A stretch of DNA of 64,000 bases from Rufibacter sp. XAAS-G3-1 (GTDB lineage: Bacteria > Bacteroidota > Bacteroidia > Cytophagales > Hymenobacteraceae): assembly GCF_013623775.1 (NCBI RefSeq), contig NZ_JABFAM010000003.1, positions 1 through 64,000 of the forward strand, in the 5' to 3' direction. The translations under genes were made by a program, and so were the position numbers. The notes below the pieces were generated by a model. The model was not told the DNA's origin. It made no database searches and saw only the letters and a list, made by a program, of their open reading frames with translations. Of this stretch, positions 58,973-64,000 are shown piece after piece. The stretch's first letter is position 1. Each line of letters starts with the position of its first letter.

Positions 58973-59133
58973 AGAGCTTGTTTAAATTTCATCTTTGCGC
59001 TGCAAACGACCATAAAAAGAACCTGCATTCTCCTTTTTCTTGCACCGTAGCGCTGCTACGCGGCTCCAAAACGCTTCCGCAGAACCTTTCTCTGGCCGTT
59101 TTCGCCGGCAAACCTCAAATTTAAACAAGCTCT
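58973..59133 (+). repeat. 162-bp fold-back repeat, copy 4
   Basis: AGAGCTTGTTTAAATTT at the left and AAATTTAAACAAGCTCT at the right are perfect inverted repeats of 17 bp. The interior follows copy 1 closely, with AAGAACCTGCATTC, ACCGTAGCGCTGCTACG and CCGCAGAACCTTTCTCTGGCC. It lies 2 bp from the amt terminator, downstream of amt. Confidence 0.85.
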
Positions 59134-59134
59134 A

Positions 59135-59178
59135 AAAACAGGAAAGGCTCCCATGAATTTGGGAGCCTTTCCTGTTTT
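59135..59178 (-). terminator. Terminator of the ammonium transporter gene
   Basis: AAAACAGGAAAGGCTCCC pairs with GGGAGCCTTTCCTGTTTT over 18 bp with an 8-nt loop. Confidence 0.88.
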
Positions 59179-59215
59179 ATCGTGCTATGTGATACGCACT
59201 ACTTGCTACTACTAG

Positions 59216-60526
59216 CTACATTTTCTCGTCATGCTGCGACAAGTCTAGGCCTAGTTGTTCTTCTTCTGTAGAAACCCGCAAAGGAGCAATCAAATTGGTC
59301 ACTTTCAGTAGAATCCAGGAACCTACAAAGGCATAGATGGAAACGCCTACCATAGCGCCTAACTGTACCAAAAACAACTTGGTTTCGCCAAAAATAAGAC
59401 CTTGGTCTGGAATGGCCGAGTTCACGCCTTTGCTGGCGAAAACGCCGGTCAGCAACATGCCCACCATACCGCCTACGCCGTGGCACGGAAACACGTCTAA
59501 GGTGTCATCTATGCTGGTGCGGGAACGGAAGTCCACCAACAGGTTACTGATGACCGAGGAAATAACGCCAATGGCGATGGAGTGCGGCAGGGTGACAAAA
59601 CCAGCGGCCGGGGTAATTGCTACTAACCCAACTACCGCGCCAATACAGGTCCCCATGGCGCTTGGCTTGCGGCCTTTCACGGCATCAAAGAAAATCCAGG
59701 CCAGGGCCGCTGCTGCTGAGGCGGTCATAGTAGTGGCTAGCGCGGTGGCAGCTAAGGAATTGGCCCCCATGGCAGACCCGGCATTGAACCCGAACCACCC
59801 AAACCACAGCAATCCGGTTCCTATCAGTACAAAGGTGATATAGGCGGGTGAATGACTTGCTTCATGACGCCTCTTCAGGAAAATGGCCGAGGCCAGGGCT
59901 GCCCAACCCGCTGACATGTGCACCACGGTACCGCCCGCAAAATCCAGCACGCCCAGATTGAACAATAATCCCTGCGGGTGCCAGGTGGCGTGCGCCAAGG
60001 GAGCGTAAATGAAGATGAAAAACAGCAACACAAACACGGTGTAAGAAGTAAACCGAATCCGCTCGGCGAAAGCCCCCGTGATAAGCGCCGGGGTGATGAT
60101 GGCGAACTTCAGCTGAAACATGGCAAATAAAGCTAACGGAATGGTAGGCGCCAACTCCCACGGGGCACCGTCCAGCACGTTCCGCATCATGAAGAACGTG
60201 GCGGGGTTCCCAATGAAGCCTCCCACCGATTCGCCAAAGGCCAGACTAAAGCCGAAAATCACCCAGATTACTGAGATCATAGCCATACAGATGAAACTCT
60301 GCAACATGGTGGAAATCACGTTTCTTCGGTTCACCATGCCTCCATAGAAGAAGGCAAGGCCTGGCGTCATGATCAAAACCAGAGCGGTGGCGGTCAGCAT
60401 CCAGGCCGTATCTGCCTGATTCAACCCTTCCACTGCCTTACCGCTGGGTACCGAGGGAAATATAAAGGTGAGGACTACCGCAATGACTAATAAGATAAAC
60501 GGGATCTTGGAGAGTCTGGTGTGCAT
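59216..60526 (-). CDS. amt: Ammonium transporter (Amt/AmtB family)
   Basis: The 436-residue protein has one N-terminal hydrophobic segment (signal or extra helix) followed by 11 helices. It shows NQADTAWMLTATALVLIMTPGLAFFYGG, the pore twin-His regions (FAGGTVVHMSAGWAAL, VFPCHGVGGMVGML) and GLLWFGWFGFNAGSA, all Amt hallmarks. It moves NH4+/NH3 inward. No glnK gene is beside it, unlike in many bacteria. The acidic C-terminal tail (STEEEQLGLDLSQHDEKM) would contact GlnK if one exists elsewhere. Confidence 0.96.
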   Translation of the reverse strand: MHTRLSKIPFILLVIAVVLTFIFPSVPSGKAVEGLNQADTAWMLTATALVLIMTPGLAFFYGGMVNRRNVISTMLQSFICMAMISVIWVIFGFSLAFGESVGGFIGNPATFFMMRNVLDGAPWELAPTIPLALFAMFQLKFAIITPALITGAFAERIRFTSYTVFVLLFFIFIYAPLAHATWHPQGLLFNLGVLDFAGGTVVHMSAGWAALASAIFLKRRHEASHSPAYITFVLIGTGLLWFGWFGFNAGSAMGANSLAATALATTMTASAAAALAWIFFDAVKGRKPSAMGTCIGAVVGLVAITPAAGFVTLPHSIAIGVISSVISNLLVDFRSRTSIDDTLDVFPCHGVGGMVGMLLTGVFASKGVNSAIPDQGLIFGETKLFLVQLGAMVGVSIYAFVGSWILLKVTNLIAPLRVSTEEEQLGLDLSQHDEKM

Positions 60527-60877
60527 AGAAGAACCAAGTAGTTTTGTGGATGTTTAGTTGTATTGGAGCTCTTAAATTGTTAAAAAGTTTTCATTAATTA
60601 AAACACATGATTACACTGATTACACCACTTGATCTATATCTTTAGTAAATTCATAATACACTTATTTTAAACCCTAAATTTATAATTGCTCTCAAAGCCA
60701 ATAGATACTAGATTCACAAAATCATGGGCTTTGATTTTACTTTTTTGCAAAAATCAGCTTCCCTAAATCAAATTGCCCTCACCAGATTATTTTTCAACTT
60801 TGCTTCCTTTTTCATCTCACATCACCTGCTGGTTTACATCGTATGCTGGTAGAGGCTGCCCTAAACCCCAGACGTTC
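60527..60877. other. Divergent promoter region of amt and the nuclease gene
   Basis: This A+T-rich 351-bp gap separates divergent genes. Near 60605 the tandem ATGATTACACTGATTACACC is a short direct repeat that could be a regulatory site for amt. The upstream extension of the nuclease frame from 60773 has no signal-peptide character and is probably noncoding. Confidence 0.4.
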
Positions 60878-61663
60878 ATGCCCATGCAACCCATTAGAAA
60901 CCTTCTTTCCTTCAGGATTTGGCTGGCTTTGCTCTTCTTCAGCGTCAGTTGCCAGCAGAGCCGGGATTACTCACAAGATCAGGTGAAAGAGGAAGCCCCC
61001 GCCGAAAACCAGTACAAGGTCATCGCCATCAAAGACGGCGACACCATTGAGTTGCTGAAAGACGGCAAACCGTTGCGCGTGCGCTTACAGGGCGTAGATT
61101 GCCCCGAAAAAAACCAGGATTTTGGTACCCGGGCCCGCGAATTCACCTCTGACCTGGTCTTCGGCAAGAATGTGGGCTTGGTGGTGCATGATATTGACCG
61201 TTATGGCCGCACCGTGGGCGAGATTATCTTGCCTGATGGCCGCAACCTGAACTATGAACTGGTGAAGAACGGCTTTGCCTGGCATTACACCGCGTACTCC
61301 AAAGATGCAGAATTAGCCCGTTTGGAAGCAGAGGCCCGGGCCGAAAAACGGGGTTTGTGGACTCAGCCTTCGCCCGTGGCTCCCTGGGATTACCGGAAAA
61401 ACAGAGGTGGCGCGGCTTCGGGCACGGCCTCATCTACAGAATCTAAGAAGACAACAGGTACTTCGGCCAAAACCGCTGCTACGTCTGCGGCCACTGTCTC
61501 CTCCAAGAGCGGAAAGGCTTATCTCTGCGAAAGCAAAAGCGCCAAAACCTACCACCTAGACCAGAACTGCCACCTTTTTCAGCAATGCAAAAGCAGCACA
61601 GGAACGGTTTCTCTGGCGCAAGCCCGCAAAGACCGAACTGCTTGTAAGGTCTGTTCAAAGTAG
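60878..61663 (+). CDS. Lipoprotein thermonuclease with C-terminal Cys/His motif
   Basis: 261 residues from the ATG at 60878. The signal peptide has a lipobox at FSVSC (near residue 26). The SNase domain (about 45-175) keeps RVRLQGVDCPEKNQ, the acidic AREFTSDLV region and DRYGRTVGEI, with the catalytic Arg-Glu-Arg set. After a Ser/Thr/Lys-rich linker, the C-terminus carries TYHLDQNCHLFQQC and TACKVCSK, a zinc-binding-like pattern seen after nuclease and MBL domains. It probably degrades DNA or RNA at the cell envelope. Confidence 0.9.
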   Translation: MPMQPIRNLLSFRIWLALLFFSVSCQQSRDYSQDQVKEEAPAENQYKVIAIKDGDTIELLKDGKPLRVRLQGVDCPEKNQDFGTRAREFTSDLVFGKNVGLVVHDIDRYGRTVGEIILPDGRNLNYELVKNGFAWHYTAYSKDAELARLEAEARAEKRGLWTQPSPVAPWDYRKNRGGAASGTASSTESKKTTGTSAKTAATSAATVSSKSGKAYLCESKSAKTYHLDQNCHLFQQCKSSTGTVSLAQARKDRTACKVCSK

Positions 61664-61921
61664 CCAAGCCCAAACCCTACAGAGCCTTACCCGTTTCTGC
61701 CTCCATATTGTAAAAACAGGCCGAAAATGGGTTTGGGAGCCTTCTATTTGGGAGCCTTCTATATAAAGCGGTGCGCAGTACCATGTCCGCAAGCCCGCCC
61801 GCGCCTTTGGATACACCAAAACACCTGCATATTCCTTTAATACAATCATATTCTTCTAAATCATCCAAAACAACCGCATCACTACCTCGTAAAATCCAAA
61901 TACATCAACCAAATAAAGATT

Positions 61922-62224
61922 ATGAAAAATCTGAAGATATCTTTGGTCATGTTGTGCTCTGTTGTTGTGTTGGGCGGTAGTGTAACACATGAAGCACAAG
62001 CGCAGGAAGTAAAAAAAGAAAAGAAAGGCTGGAGTAAGAAAGCCAAAGGCGCCGTGATTGGGGGTGCCGGTGGTGCTGCTACCGGTGCTATCCTGGGAGG
62101 TGGAAAAGGCGCTGTGATTGGTGCTGCCGCTGGTACGGTAGCCGGTGGAGCCATTGGGCGGAAGAAAGACAAAAAGAAAGACCCTAAACGCTACGAACAG
62201 TACGCCAAGAAAAATAACGACTAA
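61922..62224 (+). CDS. Exported glycine-zipper (YMGG-like) protein, short
   Basis: The protein has 100 residues: a signal peptide (KNLKISLVMLCSVVVLGGSV) ending near AQAQ, a basic stretch (KKEKKGWSKKAKG), a glycine zipper (AVIGGAGGAATGAILGGGKG, AVIGAAAGTVAGGAIG), and a Lys-rich tail (KKDKKKDPKRYEQYAKK). It is a paralogue in layout of the protein encoded at 53991-54521 but without the Ala/Ser-rich C-terminal half. Confidence 0.88.
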   Translation: MKNLKISLVMLCSVVVLGGSVTHEAQAQEVKKEKKGWSKKAKGAVIGGAGGAATGAILGGGKGAVIGAAAGTVAGGAIGRKKDKKKDPKRYEQYAKKNND

Positions 62225-62244
62225 CCCTTCATTATTAAGCACAG

Positions 62245-62279
62245 AAAAGGCGGCTTCTTGAGAGAGAAGCCGCCTTTTT
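62245..62279 (+). terminator. Intrinsic terminator after the glycine-zipper gene
   Basis: AAAAGGCGGCTTCT and AGAAGCCGCCTTTT pair over 14 bp with a 6-nt loop and a T-run. Confidence 0.9.
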
Positions 62280-62402
62280 GCTTAAAAGCTGGTTTGGTTA
62301 TCCTTACCGCAGTTTAACAGCTGTACCTGTCTTATGATTTTAAGCCGATTTCCCAAAAAGGGGCCTAAAACGGCTGCTGCGGAAGGAAAGAGAATCAATA
62401 CC

Positions 62403-62440
62403 CGCCTCCCCGGCCTGTGCCCCGACAGGCCGGGGAGGCG
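62403..62440. repeat. GC-rich 16-bp-arm palindrome
   Basis: CGCCTCCCCGGCCTGT and ACAGGCCGGGGAGGCG pair perfectly around GCCCCG. A smaller hairpin (TTTCGGATT / AATCCGAAA) follows near 62597-62620, and the block GGACAAGCCAAGG at 62478 resembles the ~210-bp element. No gene is visible in 62280-62871. Confidence 0.8.
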
Positions 62441-62871
62441 TCTCAGCCTGCAATCCATGGATTTTGGCTTGCCAGGGGACAAGCCAAGGACAGGGAAATG
62501 CGCTGTACCCACCCCTATGCCCCCAAGAACTCATCTGGTAGGGAAAAAACAGTAGCCATTTCAATGAAAGAAAAGGCGCTTTCTTCCCTTCCCGCCTTTC
62601 GGATTTATCAATCCGAAAGCACTCGGTCGGGGATTGGAAATCCCGAACAGCAACTTTTTAAAACTTCCCTACAAGATTAGCTCCGAGGAGGGGAATCTCT
62701 CCTAAGAAGCCAGAGATAAAACAGACGCTCATGCGCAGAAAGGAACCACCAGGGGTACTAGCCTCTGCCTATATAAGCCTTTAGACTTGAAAGATCCGTT
62801 TTAGGGCTGTTTTCTGGAAAACACACGAATAATGGAGGTGCCGTTCCCTTTATCCGGGGACGGGCAACCGG

Positions 62872-64000
62872 TTAATACTGCTCGCCTTCCCGTTCTGGCC
62901 CGGCTGGTAGGTCATTCTCTTTCTCGTCGCGTTCCCGTTTCTGGGCCGTATTTCCGAAACGGTAGCTGAAACCCACAAACACCAACTGGCTCTGCGGCTT
63001 GTAACGGCTGGTTTCCTCAAACTGGTTTTCAATGAAGGTGTAAGAGTTAAACTCCATGGTGTTGAACAGATCCTGCACCCTTACAATGATATTTCCTTTG
63101 CCCCCCAGAATCTCTTTGCGGGCACTCAGGCTGGTGGTGAAAAACGAAGAGCGCTCGCCCTGCAAGGTAACCGTAGGGGAACGGTAGTTTACAGAAAGCT
63201 GTACCTCGGTCTTAAACGGCAGCGTGAAGTTGGAATTCAGGCGGCTAGTCCAGCTTAGGCGGCTGTTGGTGGGAAGCCCTTGCTCGGTTGCGTTGATCTT
63301 GTAGTTGAACCCAGAGAGGTTCACATTGAGCCGCCACCAACGGGCCAGGTTGGCCGTGCCGGTCAATTCCACCCCGTAGGAAACGCCAGAGGCAATGTTC
63401 TCAAAGGTGGTCAACGTGGCGTTTTCTCCTTCCTCATTCACAAACGGATCTCTGATGCTTTGCACCACATCGGTCATTCTGCGGTAGAAAAGTCCCGCCG
63501 TGGCGGTGGTCTGCTTCCAGAAATGCAGGTAATTCAGTTCATAAGAGTCAATAAACTCCGGCCGAAGGTAGGGGTTGCCCACCCGTATGTTCAAAGGGTC
63601 AGAAATATCCCGGAAGGGGTTCAACTGGCCCGTCCAGGGCCGGTCAATGCGGCGGCTGTACGAGGTCTGCACTTTCTGCTCCTCAGAAAACTCATAGGTC
63701 AGGAACAGGCTGGGAAACAGGTTCAGGTAATTCTGTTTGTTTCTTTGCTTCTGGGTAATCTGGTCTGTGACAATGTTGGTTTGCTCTAACCGGGCACCCA
63801 CCTGGTAACTGAATTTATCCAGCGCGTTGCCGTAGTTGCCGTACACGGCATGCACCCATTCGTCATACACAAAGTGGTTGGTGCGGCCAATGCTGTTGAC
63901 AAAAAGACTTGATGCATTGTCAAAATCGGCGGCTTGCACATCTTCATCGCTGCGTTCAAAGGTGCTGCGGTAACCGGCTTCCCATTTGCCTTTCTCGGCA
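62872..64000 (-). CDS. TonB-dependent receptor / outer-membrane beta-barrel protein, C-terminal part
   Basis: The frame is open to the right window edge (376 codons visible) and ends at 62872. Alternating amphipathic strands such as FSYQVGARLEQTNIV, YLNLFPSLFLTYEF, TSYSRRIDRPWTGQLNPF, RVGNPYLRPEFIDSYELNY and GVSYGVELTGTANL match the OMP_b-brl_3 barrel of the Bacteroidota TonB-receptor-like family. The last barrel strand is LVFVGFSYRFG, followed by a charged tail (KRERDEKEN). Plug and carboxypeptidase-like domains would lie outside the window; the substrate is unknown. Confidence 0.88.
   Translation of the reverse strand, partial: AEKGKWEAGYRSTFERSDEDVQAADFDNASSLFVNSIGRTNHFVYDEWVHAVYGNYGNALDKFSYQVGARLEQTNIVTDQITQKQRNKQNYLNLFPSLFLTYEFSEEQKVQTSYSRRIDRPWTGQLNPFRDISDPLNIRVGNPYLRPEFIDSYELNYLHFWKQTTATAGLFYRRMTDVVQSIRDPFVNEEGENATLTTFENIASGVSYGVELTGTANLARWWRLNVNLSGFNYKINATEQGLPTNSRLSWTSRLNSNFTLPFKTEVQLSVNYRSPTVTLQGERSSFFTTSLSARKEILGGKGNIIVRVQDLFNTMEFNSYTFIENQFEETSRYKPQSQLVFVGFSYRFGNTAQKRERDEKENDLPAGPEREGEQY

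Overview
The window looks like chromosomal DNA of a Bacteroidota member, most likely of the order Cytophagales and the Hymenobacteraceae/Rufibacter-Pontibacter-Hymenobacter group. The reasons are: a C25-family sortase-like protein beside a PorV/PorQ protein (type IX secretion), a PadR plus PspC/DUF2807 operon, a BatE-like TPR/SH3 protein, a DUF1343/NamZ protein, promoters of the TTTG...TAnnTTTG type, and no regular Shine-Dalgarno sequences. The genus is inferred from gene content only.

Layout. (1) 1-14.3 kb: an A+T-rich minus-strand exopolysaccharide cluster. Read in transcription order it encodes a response regulator, an initiating sugar transferase, a half-size TolC-like protein, a Wzz/GumC-type co-polymerase, a Wzy-like polymerase, four GT2 glycosyltransferases, a 30-residue membrane peptide and a hexapeptide acetyltransferase. 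Another GT2 gene is cut by the left window edge. Inverted copies of a ~202-bp repeat lie at 125-327 and 12221-12422. (2) 12.4-19 kb: three signalling genes, namely a kinase-dead-looking PAS/HK-like/REC/HPt protein, a sigma-54 activator and an intact hybrid histidine kinase. (3) 19.6-31 kb: two identical tRNA-Lys genes and housekeeping or metabolic genes (BatE-like protein, SDR, RlmD, an unknown protein plus a small phosphatase, ThiL, TetR, a lipoprotein, PepF-type peptidase, PaaE-like reductase). (4) 31-38 kb: M23 protein, GT-C-like membrane protein, MscS, LolC/E-like permease, NamZ-like protein, fmt-folA. (5) 38-47 kb: PorU/PorU2-like protein, PorV/PorQ protein, PadR-PspC operon. (6) 48-64 kb: CCA-adding enzyme, methylmalonyl-CoA epimerase, iscS-iscU-unknown-iscA, two glycine-zipper proteins, SbcC without SbcD, ammonium transporter, lipoprotein nuclease, and the C-terminal part of a TonB-dependent receptor.

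Two things stand out. First, the polysaccharide region carries a concentration of degenerate signalling domains: a histidine-kinase-like protein without the phosphoacceptor His, a pseudo-receiver fused to the sugar transferase, and a P-loop domain with an altered Walker B. A conventional response regulator, a conventional kinase and a sigma-54 activator sit beside them, and a near-consensus sigma-54 promoter lies just upstream of the cluster. Second, almost every intergenic gap over ~120 bp holds inverted-repeat elements from several families: a ~162-bp fold-back element (four full copies and one internally deleted), the ~202-bp element, a ~210-bp element, nested palindromes, and a ubiquitous ~38-nt hairpin with a GTTTTAGGCTGTTTT-like arm.
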